NCBI GenBank assembly: GCA_003255065.1
Contig: QAOA01002524.1
Span: forward strand, 39,425 to 103,424
Length of the DNA: 64,000 nucleotides
From: Cercis canadensis
Lineage: Eukaryota > Streptophyta > Magnoliopsida > Fabales > Fabaceae
Direction: 5' to 3'
The position numbers were made by a program, and so were the translations under genes. Shown one piece after another: positions 35,711 to 46,900 of this stretch. The first letter of the stretch is position 1; every line of letters starts with the position of its first letter. A model generated the notes under the pieces. The model had not been told where the DNA came from, searched no databases, and saw only the letters and a list, made by a program, of their open reading frames with translations.

Positions 35711-35975
35711 CACTCACGCATCATTTGGTTTGTCGCAATTACTATGGCTATAGGTATACAATAATCTATTCCGTTGTTTTAATTATCACATTAATCAGTT
35801 TACACACAAATATACATTATAATACATAGATAACATAAATAAATTATGTTATAGTTTAAATATCATCATGATATTAACTATAATTAAAAATTTATTTTAA
35901 ATTCTACTCTTACTAAAATAAGTGATAGTAATATCAATTACAAGAATGAATATTTTTAAAAAAAATATATTGNGG

Positions 35976-36790
35976 GGTCTTTATAATTAATTTTTTTTTA
36001 ATTGGATCTCTGCCGTTACCATCGGTTATAACTCACTTAGTGTAATGCTGACATCACAAATGCTTTGTCTATGTAACAATAAAATAAGTTGACGTGACGC
36101 CAAAGTAGCACAAAAATTACCAAACATACCCTCATTTGTTTGTTATTTTTCTGTCTTCTTTTGTCCTTTCAACTGAGATTCATTGCTTCATCTACATCTT
36201 TTGTTTCTTTCTTGTGTTTGCCTTTTGGGTTCTCTCTCTCTCTCCACACCAAGTCCCTAGCCTTCGCCTTCACTTTCGGTTTTCTTTGGCAGCGTCTCTA
36301 TCCTTTTTTAAAGTTTTATTTTTACTAACTACACAAGCCTCTCCATTTTGTCTTGCATATTTTCCTACTGTCGGCGGCTTTAAGGTGTGATTGTCTTGTT
36401 GGGGGCTTTAAGTATTAATGATAGAGGTGGTAACAATGATGGTTATGATGAGCGTTGGAGAAAAGACGTGAAAGTTGCATAAATTGATTATCGAGATATT
36501 TAGGAAGGGTAGGTGAATGAATGAGGGATTGTTATGTGTAAAATGGGTTAAGGAAGGGATATAGTGGTGAGACAGGCCGAGATGGGAAGAGAAGAAGAAG
36601 GTAGAGAGAATGGAAGAAGATGAAAGATGATGATGTAGCAATTTTTTGCCACTTTGGCGCCATAGATAAGCCGTTTACCATGTCAACATTGAACTAATGA
36701 AGTTATAATAAGAGTGATAACATGGACCAAATTAAAAAAATTTAAACTATAAGAACCGTAAAAGAGGAAAAAATAATATAGGAATCTGAT
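35976..36790. mobile_element. Foldback-type DNA element with long inverted arms
   Basis: About 140 bp at each end are imperfect inverted copies. The left arm (about 35980-36120) has TTTTAATTGGATCTCTGCC, TCGGTTATAACTCA, ATGCTGACAT and GACGCCAAAGTAGCA in order. The right arm (about 36640-36775) in reverse has TTTTAATTTGGTCCATG, TTATTATAACTTCA, ATGTTGACATG and GGCGCCAAAGTGGCA. The centre has no recognised gene. The left end coincides with the N at 35973, so the exact terminus and target duplication cannot be fixed. Confidence 0.55.
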
Positions 36791-36837
36791 TCAAAATTCA
36801 TCCAAATTATAAAGACTTGCAGTACATTTAAACTAAT

Positions 36838-37420
36838 AAATTTTTTTTTTTATATTTTCTTAACTTTATTGTATTAAAAATATAACTAACATACATTATG
36901 ATATAAACATTCCTATTATATTAACTATTGCTAAAAAATTATTTCTAACACTAATCTAACTTAAAATATGAACATATATTATTTCTAAATATTTTATCTT
37001 AAATTTTATTGCATGAAAAATATAGTTAAAATACATTATGATATAAACATCCACATTATATTAACTAAAGCTAAAAAAGCATTTCTAACATTAATTTAAC
37101 TTAAATATAAATATACATTATTTATAAATATTTTATTTAAAATTTTATTGCATGAAAAATATAACTAACACACATTATAATATAAAAATCCCATTATATT
37201 AATTATAGTTAAAAAAATATTTCTAATACTAATCTAACTTAAATATAAACATACATTATTTTTAAATATTTTACCTCAAATTTTATTGCAAAAAGATAGC
37301 TAACATACATTATGATATAAACATTCATATTATATTAACTATAGCTAAAAAATTATTTTTAATATTAATCTAACTTAATACTTACACTATAATGTATGAA
37401 ATATCATATTAATTAAGTTT
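36838..37420 (+). repeat. AT-rich tandem repeat, about 138 bp x 4
   Basis: The word ACATTATGATATAAACAT and its variants recur at about 36893, 37033, 37172 and 37307, spacing 135-140 bp. Each unit also carries TATTAACTATAGCTAAAAAA, TTTCTAACATTAATCTAACTTAAA and TTTTATTGCATGAAAAATATA-like words. Fragments of the same unit appear before the foldback element at about 35810-35900, so that element may have inserted into the array. Confidence 0.8.
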
Positions 37421-38938
37421 AACGTGAAAAACTTACTCGTCTCTCCTATACTACATTTGAAATATGTGTACTTTGTTTTGTCAAAACTAAAATATCTACT
37501 AGACATTTACCCAAAAAAATCTACTAGACCAAGGTGTACAACTTGATGTGGCATAATATAGGAAGAACAAGAAGTAAAAGAAAAAGAGAGTGAGCTGAGG
37601 GAGAAGATAAATTAGAGGAGGAAGAAAATGAAGAAGACAATTGGCGTTTGTAAGAAGAGCTCAAAGGAGAGAATGCAAGGAGAGAAGAAGATGAACCCCA
37701 AACAAATAAGAAGAGAAGTGAACGTGAAAGAGGAATCCACGCAGAGGTGGCATGCTGCAGAGGTGAAAGTCATGCAGGGTTTGGTATTCTCACTGAAGGA
37801 ATCTCTGAAAAGGAAAGGAATCTCTAAAAAAGGAGGGAATTGATGTTGTTGGGGCCAATGTGCAGAAGCTGTTAAGTTGGGTGATGCCATTGTGCTAATG
37901 GTCACAGGGGAGTGACGCTATTTGGCAAATGGGGTCACCCCCTTGTGCCGCCAAATGCCATATGGCGTCACTATAGACCCCACTCCTCCATTTCTCCTCC
38001 TTTGCCAGAACACGAAAATATTAAAAAAAAAATTTAAAACTATCATAGTTGTGGAATAAGTTTAAAAAGTGAGGTAGTTATGGAATTAAGAGTCAAAATT
38101 ACAATATTCAAATCTTTGATCTATTTATTCTATCATGTTTAGGTCATGATTTGCCACCCCTAGGCCCTAACTAAGCCCATCACTTTAATATTTATCAATA
38201 GTATTTCCTTTAGAAGACAAAGAATTTGCATTTGAAATTTAAATTAAGATGTGAGAATAAAAAAAAAAAAAAAAGAGACAAAGTGAGGGAAAAGACATAT
38301 AGGTTTCAATTCTAAGATGAATGAACATGGTTTCTTTTGTTTAGAGTATGCACGGAGAGTTCTCAACTTTTTTTTTTATAACTTAGGGTGAGCTATTCAT
38401 TGTACTAGGGGTATCGCTATCAAAGCATCAACAACTGTAGCTTTGTCCGGATGAGCATTTTGAGATAATCTTCATTTTGTCAATGAAAGACATTAAACAC
38501 AAGACTTTATTCTCATGATGAGAGCCTTGTAACCAACAAATCTATTGCCCAATTACTAAGAGTCCTAAGCTTTAGAATTATTATATAGATATATAGATTA
38601 TTTTGTTATTTTATTTATATTTGAACACAATAATCACATACCAAATAAAATAAATTTATATTTTATTTATGATAACCACATATATAAATAAAATGACTAC
38701 ATTAATTGCTTAGCACCTATGAGTTTAGTTGAGTAACTTCTTCTAAGAGCTAAAAAAGTGTCTTGAAGCTTTGGATAGGTCCTTGTACTCTTCGTGGAAT
38801 CCTAAGCGTGTTACTGGTACCCTGCCCCATCTTATTTAATTAATCTATCTTTATTACTATATTTTGTACCAAAAAAACAAACATTATGGTGACAAAGCTT
38901 AAGAGTTTTATGTTGCAACTAAAATTGGTAGTTAAAAA
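37421..38938. other. Spacer with short palindrome, no gene recognised
   Basis: 37540-37860 has open frames on both strands with purine-rich bias and no recognisable product. 37912-37973 is a palindromic stretch, AGTGACGCTATTTGGC opposite GCCATATGGCGTCACT. 38260-38276 is an A-tract. Nothing else is supported. Confidence 0.35.
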
Positions 38939-39631
38939 TATTAAAAAAATAATATGGTACAAAAGACACCTACATCTCGAGCTGTGTCGGAGGAGACCGT
39001 TGAAGTTCTCAATAGCGGGAAATAACTCCTCCCTGGCCTGCCCTGGTTGCTCGCTAGTGGAGAGAGAAAGAGAGAGGCAGAAGTAAAAGCAAACCCAATG
39101 GAAATCGAACAACTAGAAAGTGACGTTGGTGGGGCCTTCATTAGCTGGGCGATAAAGTCAGGCACGCTTGTCTTTTCTGTTTTTTTTTGTTCCCTCTCTC
39201 TCTCTCTCTTTCGGTACCAAACACTGTTTTCAATTTTCTTTATCAATATTCCAATGCCATCCAATAGAAGTGTTATTTTATTTCNTATTAAAAAAATAAT
39301 ATGGTACAAAAGACACCTACATCTCGAGCTGTGTCGGAGGAGACCCTTGAAGTTCTCAATAGCGGGAAATAACTCCTCCCTGGCCTGCCCTGGTTGCTCG
39401 TTAGTGGAGAGAGAAAGAGAGAGGCAGAAGTAAAGCCAAACCCAATGGAAATCGAACAACTAGAAAGTGGCGTTGGTGGGGCCTTCATTAGCTGGGCGAT
39501 AAAGTCAGGCACGCTTGTCTTTTCTGTTTTTTTTGGTTCCCTCTCTCTCTCTCTCTTTCGGTACCAAACACTGTTTTCAATTTTCTTTATCAATATTCCA
39601 ATGCCATCCAATAGAAGTGTTATTTTATTTC
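38939..39631 (+). repeat. 346-bp direct duplication across the N at 39285
   Basis: 38939-39284 and 39286-39631 are both 346 bp and nearly identical, with differences such as GAGACCGTTG versus GAGACCCTTG and a one-base T-run change. They are split exactly by the single N. Each contains a (CT)n tract near its right side. It lies just upstream of the villin 5' UTR, so the true promoter has one copy. Confidence 0.92.
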
Positions 39632-39654
39632 CAATCATCATTTTCACCTTTGAA

Positions 39655-40992
39655 TAGTGAGAATATCCTCACTTTGTTCTTTCCCTGTCTGTAAAAGCAT
39701 CAACATCAGTCTCACTCTCACCTGATGCTTGTTGATTCTGCTTCGGAACAAAGGTATGATCTACCAACTAATTAACTGAATTATTATGCTTGTTGAATTT
39801 GTTCAAAAATTCCATATGCAGATTGGAAAATCTAATCTAACTTCTGGGCTTTTATTTTTCGAACTTCAGACCATCTTTTGAATTCCTTCTACTTGCGTTG
39901 ACTAGCATTTTCAAAGAACAAGATTTGTGCTTGAGATAGTGATATCAGTGGCTTAATTGTGGGGAATTTTCCTCTGGCAGAATTGGTTTATCTTCTCTCA
40001 GATAGTGGGTATTGACTGCTTTAAAATATGTTACAGTTACAGTCATCTAGCTTTGATGTTTATTGATTTTGGGATATGTTGTGTTGGGCTGGTATCTCAG
40101 ACTTGCTTTTGAAAATTTGAGGGAGCTTTTTTCCAAGTTACTATACTCTTGCATTTCGTTCTGACAATTGATTAGCTCCAAGAAATGAGGAGATTAGGAG
40201 AAGACAATTCATTTTGAGAATGATCGATGCCCCGTGCAATGACTGGAAGAAAGCAGTAGATGACAGTATTTTATATATCTTGCTGTTGTGACCATTTATT
40301 AATCTTTAGTACTTTGGCCACTCTAGTTACTTGAGCAACAAGACGACATGGACTAAAATTAACAGGTGTTGCTGAAATAAAATGCTAATTTTTGTTTAGA
40401 ATGATGTCAACAGAAACATAATTGCATTGTAGTCGATCAAGAGAAAAAGAACTCAGTGAAATTTGTGACTTTTTGTAGTGTATATAAATGTTATGCTAGC
40501 AGCTTCCATGGATCTGTTTATTTCATTTCTTTTGATTAAGTTCTTAGTTTGGTAGCATAGCATCATGGTTGAATTGTTCATAGTCAAGGGACTAGAATTT
40601 CCAGTATGAAATTCTTCTTTATAATGAGTATTCAGTTATGCAAATTAATGGCTTACTAAACTTGGTTATAGACCTTCATGTGCCATCTTAGATGCAAGAG
40701 ATTGATTGCATAATGGTAGCACGTCTTTCCTTATCTTGCTATGTTACTATAATATCGATGGTGGATCATAGATGGGCTGAACATGAAGATAATTCCTGAA
40801 GTTTCTTTTTTGCTTCTTTTTTTTGTTTATCACTGTGCCTTGGGAGAAATTTTTTGATGATATACTCTGAAGGGAATGTGCCTGTTAATTATATTTTTCT
40901 GAGGTTCTCAGCACTGACATAACTCAAATGCTTGACTGCAGAATAATTTAGTGTCCAGTCACTTTGGTGGATTATCTGATCCACGAAAGACA
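39655..40992 (+). promoter_or_regulatory. Villin 5' leader: two non-coding exons around a 1.2-kb intron (inferred)
   Basis: A CT-rich leader-like stretch ends AACAAAG|GTATGA at 39753/39754. An acceptor ACTGCAG ends at 40941, immediately before the short segment 40942-40992 that leads to the villin ATG. The 5' UTR intron would be 39754-40941. The transcription start is not visible. Confidence 0.5.
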
Positions 40993-43900
40993 ATGCCTAT
41001 CTTCACTAAAGACTTGGATTCCGCGTTCCAGGCTGCAGGAGCAAATCCGTATCCTTATAATCAATTTCTTTTGAACTGCCTTATTTTCTTCTGTTGTCTT
41101 GATTAGGTGTCTTCTAAACGAAACAAATTGCATTGATTTCTTATGACAAAGCAGTGGTCAACTTGCATTAGCTTGTCTCAATTGAAAAAGACTTCCTCAA
41201 CAATTCGATATGCCTTCTTGATGATATAGGCATTATAAAGACCAGATAGGAAAGTGGTGAAAGTGGTTTCTTGTTTTCTGATAGTGGCAATATTTCAAAA
41301 AATATTTGATGGACACATCACATAAAGTCTTCTCCTGAGGATTTATTTATCCAGTTTATATTATTTTGAGATGTTTGTGCTTCACCAGTCAATTTTACTT
41401 CAAGATGTATCTCATTCTCTATTTAAGTTGCTTCTTTATCCTTACCTCTGTTTCTAGAGGCTTAGAAGTTTGGTGCATCGAGAACCAAAGGTTGGTTCCA
41501 GTGTCAAAGTCTTGCCATGGAAAGTTCTACACTGGAAGTGCATATGTTGTTTTAAACGTAAGTTTTTTTTCACTTTATTTCATCGTTGGTGCTTGTAAAG
41601 CCATGAATAAGTTGAGGATCTATATCTTAATTAATATCCACAGATGCAAAATTCTCATCAGAATCCTTTTCACTAACTCTAATTTAAGTTAATCCCATTA
41701 CCGTTGGAGTTTATAGATGATGGAATTATAGGGTCCCTGTCAGTATTTACTTATTTTCATCTAGATTCTCTTGACAAGCTATGTTGACCTCTGTACATGT
41801 TTGTGGAAACAGACGGTATATCCAAACAGTTGCCCTCCTCAGCATGACATACATTATTGGCTGGGAAATGACACAAGCAAGGTTTTTTCCTCTCTGGTTT
41901 TATCTAATGGCTTGCAGTGACAATTTTTTGTTAATATGGACGTTTTGGAGGAAAATACTTTTTTACTTTTTAAGTATGACCAATAATGATGTCAGACACG
42001 ACAAGTTATAGTTCTGAGATTCTCATCTACAGAACTTGCATGATGCGGAATTTCTGTTTATGCAGCAGCAAAAGAATTCTTTTCGCTGTGTTTTGGCTTG
42101 TCTAAGAATGGTTGGATGGTTGAAATGTGTGGTCATCTGTTATATTCCATTTAATATAGAACAAGGAAGAGTATAGGGTATAGATTATCTGCTATATTCC
42201 CAGAAGATAGCCTCAGTCAGCACTGTTACTAAAGAAATGAATTCTATACAAGGACAAATACTAAGCTAAACCTATAGTTTTGTTTTAATGGCACAAAGAT
42301 CTAAGCACATTGTTAAAGGAAGCAGGGAGACCAATAGTCTATAGAAAATAAGGGAGAAGACAAATATATTAATTACTAACCTCTGTTTACACTTATAGTA
42401 GTACTACTCAATGGCTCTTATACCCATTACTTTGGGTTGACTATAAGTAACTACTTTTCTTGTCCATAAGACTTCCTAATTACTTAGACTTTCCTATATT
42501 TCTGAATGCACATCATCTGTTTTAAATATACCTTTAGTCAGTAAGTGTAATCATTGGACCTATATCAATATTATAATAATGACAAGTAAAACAGCATTAT
42601 GTGCGTTGTTGTTCTGCATTTGCAGGTGGACTCAGGCTTGGCATCAGATAAGGCACTTGAACTAGATGCTGCCTTAGGATCATGCAGTGTGCAATATAAG
42701 GAAGTGCAAGGCCTAGAATCAGAGAAGTTTCTGTCATACTTTAAGCCTTGTATTATACCCATTGAAGGAGTGTATAGCTCGCGGCAGGGGAACTTAAATG
42801 GTGAATACCAAGTCAGCTTGTACACATGCAAGGGTGACCATGTTGTTCGTGTGAAAGAAGTGAGTTTTCTCTGAAGTTTGATGACTAACTGCTGCTGTTA
42901 TCTGATGGCATGGTCCTCTTCCTCTGCCTACCCCTTTTAACTTATATATAATTATTAATTTGACCTAATTAGTGAATATTTATAACTATATAGTGAATTT
43001 CTTATATGGTGTATGAATTCCTGGTTATTATGAAGGGCTGAAAGACATTATAAAGTGCACTACAAGTAACTACTTTTCTTGTCCATAAGATTTTTCAGTG
43101 AGTTAATGTGTTAGTTCCTATACAACATTGTCCACATTAGAATTTTCCTATTCTTTGCTTTCAATTTTTTAATTTACCATATGTGTTTTCTCATTATCCT
43201 TTTTTTATGTGCCGCTATGGTTGATCAGAAATTGACTAATGCAGCCTCCCTGATGTGGTTATTTATTAATCAGGTGCCTTTTCTGCGGTCATCATTGAAT
43301 CATGAAGATGTATTCATACTTGACACTGCATCAAAAATTTTCCTTTTCAGTGGGTGTAACTCTACCGTTCAAGAAAGAGCAAAAGCTTTGGAGGTTATTC
43401 TGTATATAAAAGAGAATAAGCATGGCGGGAAGTGTGAGGTGGCAACTATAGGTTGGAAAATATGCTACTTGTTTTATGCTTATATCTTTTTTCTAAGGGT
43501 AGGATGTTGAAAATCATGGTTGTACATTTTCTGTAGAGGATGGAAAATTTGTTGGTGATTCTGATGTGGGTGAATTCTGGAGTTTATTTGGTGGTTATGC
43601 TCCCATCCCTCGAGAATTGCCTTCTGTTCAGCAACAATCTGTGGCTTCATCAGTAAAGTTATTCTGGTGAGCGCACACATATAACGCTGCTTTGACTGCA
43701 TCAGTGCTTGTCTCGGAAAATCCATGCTAGCTCAACCTTACTTGTATCCTAAAAGTCCAGCAAGTTTATATAGGACTCAAGAAGAAACTTGAACTGATTC
43801 ATTTTAACAGATTTAGCTTACATATCTATTACCTGGTGGAAATATTGTTGTGGACCTACCCAATGCATTTGCTTAGTTGGTTTAAATCGAAATTGGTTTA

Positions 43901-46900
43901 ATCCAGACAACGTGTTTGGGAGAAATGGGAAAATGAAGAAATACTTTCGCGCCTCTGTACTGAAGATTTGTTATTTTCTCTTCACAACAGGATAACTTTA
44001 CAGGGCAAACTTTGTCAAACTGGAAGGGATGTATTGAACAAAGAAATGCTTGAGACAGACAAGTGTTATATGTTGGACTGTGATACTGAGATTTTTGTCT
44101 GGATGGGAAGACATACTACCATGACTGAAAGAAAAACATCAATCTCAGCTATAGAAGTAAGAATCTCTTTCTTTCCCCCCATTCCTCCCTCTCCTTTCCT
44201 CACTTTAAGAGCAGACACACCTAAAATTGAAATGCGTATGGTTAAATAGTTAAAAATTCAAAGCACCATTGGGGAGATTTGCTGGTCCAAAAGGACCTTG
44301 CTTACTTACGGACATTCATGATTTAAGTAACAGGTATCGAATGTTAGGATGCGAAATTAAGTTTCCACTTGTTTCATGGAAGGTGGCCTTTACTAAAGAT
44401 CTTGGTTTTTCCCAGCGTTTGATGCAATTATTGATTGAATCCTTTTACTTCCTTTCTCCCACAGAATGAGGCATAATCTAGTAGTCTGGTACCTTGCCGA
44501 AACTTTCCACCATCAACCACAATCCTGACCACCATCCACCTCTTGCCAACTGTAATTGATTCCCACCTCTTGCTGGCTATTCATGAAATTTTTAGCGAAT
44601 CACACACTGGGATATTATTAAGGAACAGTTATATTCCTAAAGATTATATTGTCTTCTTAGGAAGGTATTTTCCTTAAATATTCATTGTATTCTATATCAA
44701 GAATTGACAATGTTAAATGTAAATTTCATCGCTTTATGATCATATTCACTACCATGTTGCCACTTAGTAAATAATCTTAATAATTTTATTGGAGGCCCTT
44801 TACTATAGCTCATTTCTTTTAGTAAAGAAACCAAATATAACATGTTGGGCTGAAGTTCTTATTTCCAGTATATTATATGTTTGAACAGCTTCTGAAACTA
44901 TCCTAGTGAAGAATGGCATGATGTTAAATATGCAATAGCACTAGTACGAGTTACTATCAAATGCTGAAGAATTGAAATTCTTCATATATAATAAGGAAGC
45001 TCATCCATTTTCTAGCAGATATATCATCTTTATGAAGGGCAGTTTACATTAATGAATCTAGTCAACTGTGCTCACCCTCAAGCATTGAGTTAAGGCCTTC
45101 CCTATTCCCATTCTCACTACTATCTGCATTTACCAGGAGTTCCTTCGAAATGAAGGTAGATCAGATAGGACACATTTGACATTTTTATCAGAGGGATTAG
45201 AAGGTGCCCTATTTCGGTCATATTTTCATAATTGGCCTAAGACAGTGGAGCCCAAGCTGTATGAGGAAGGCCGAGAAAAAGTGGCAGGTTTTGTATCTTA
45301 CACTATTTAGTTGTCCAAGAATAAAGAAGCCAATATGTTGCCTATAATTTATTTTTTGATTGCTTCTTTGCCTCAGCAATATTCAAGCACCAGGGGTATG
45401 ATGTGAAAGAGCTACCTGAAGAAGATACTGAGCTATATATAGATTGCAGAGGCACACTGAAAGTAGCAGTTTGCTAAAACTTTGCTGTTTTTGATATGTC
45501 TTATGATTGTATTTTTCTTTACCTCTGTTTAATGTGATATTGCAATTTCAGGTTTGGCGGGTGGATGGTGATGACCTGTCCCCTCTTTCAGTTACAGAAC
45601 AAACAAGACTTTTTAGTGGGGATTGCTATATAGTACAGTATACATTTCCTGGAAATGGAAGGGATGAGACTCTCTATTATGGTTGGCTTGGTTGCAGAAG
45701 TGTAACGGTAGGAAAGATTTTCTGTATGCCACTAGGTAGATTTTTCACCTGGAAATCATAGATTTTTTTGGAAGCTGCCTAATTTGCTACTCCTTTGTTC
45801 TAGGTAGTTGGTTCTTCAATTTTGTAGCCCTTGTTGAACTTTTAACACAAAATATCCTTTTGTTCAATGATTTTCTGCTTGCAGGAGGATAAAACAGCTG
45901 CCATTTCCCAGATGAATGCAATGGTTGATTCAGTCAAAACTAATCCTGTTATGGTTAGTTCTGTTCTTGGTGACTCTTTAGTTGACTAAATTGATGAAAG
46001 AAAACTAATATTGTTGGAAATCTCTAAACAGTAATTATCTTGTCAACAAGTGCCGGTTTCTTATTGACACATTCTAGATCTTAAGCACATCTAGATAAAT
46101 GATTCTCGACTTCTGTGCTTTACACCCACTAATTTTCTTCTATTTACCTCACATGTGTCTTTTCAGGCTCAAGTTCATGAGGGTAAGGAGCCAGCTCAAT
46201 TTTTCTCAATATTCCAGAGATTAATCATTTTCAAGGTATGTGCTTACTAAATTTTATTTTACTTCAGTGAAATTAAATTTAAGGTTGTAAGTAGTTATAT
46301 TAAATAAGTAACATGTTCTTGTCTCGTTTTTCTTCCTCTGGTAGGGGGGATTGAGTTTGGGATATAAGAAGTTTATAGAAGAAAAAGGTATGATGGATGA
46401 AACTTACAATGAAAACAAGGTAGCTCTATTTCGAGTACAAGGTACAAGTCCAGATATTATGCAGGCCATCCAAGTTGATCAAGTAAGTTTCAATCATAAT
46501 TTTGACATTTTAAACCATAGTGTAATCCTTTAAGTATTGCATCATACTTAATGGCTAATTACCAGAAATATCAAGTCTTGAAGCAAAGCTCATGCAGAGA
46601 GTAGGATGTATTAATATGTAGAATGAAAAATTAAAAGAGTAGGATCACTGCGCTCTAATACTTTTTCTTCCATAACAGCAGCTATATGTGTGATGAATCT
46701 CTTAGTAATTCTCCATATATTGGATGGAATTCTAATAACATTAGAACTTAAATAATCTCCTAAAAATTAACAATTTTCCAGTGTTTTTTTACTTGACATC
46801 CATGGTTAATAATAATTATTTTTTATGCATTTCATTTTATTTTCTAATGTAAAATTAGTATTATTTGTCAGTTAAACTAGCATACCAATGATCAAACTTG

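Noticed and set aside
36136..36390. 84-codon hydrophobic open frame
   Set aside because: It lies inside the foldback element, is low in complexity and resembles no membrane protein family.
38941..39657. Overlapping open frames of 87-172 codons on both strands near 39 kb
   Set aside because: They cross the N at 39285 or lie in the duplicated overlap, have low-complexity composition from CT runs, and match no family.
44269..44469. 66-codon open frame in villin intron 7
   Set aside because: It interrupts no conserved protein segment; exons 7 and 8 join in phase without it.
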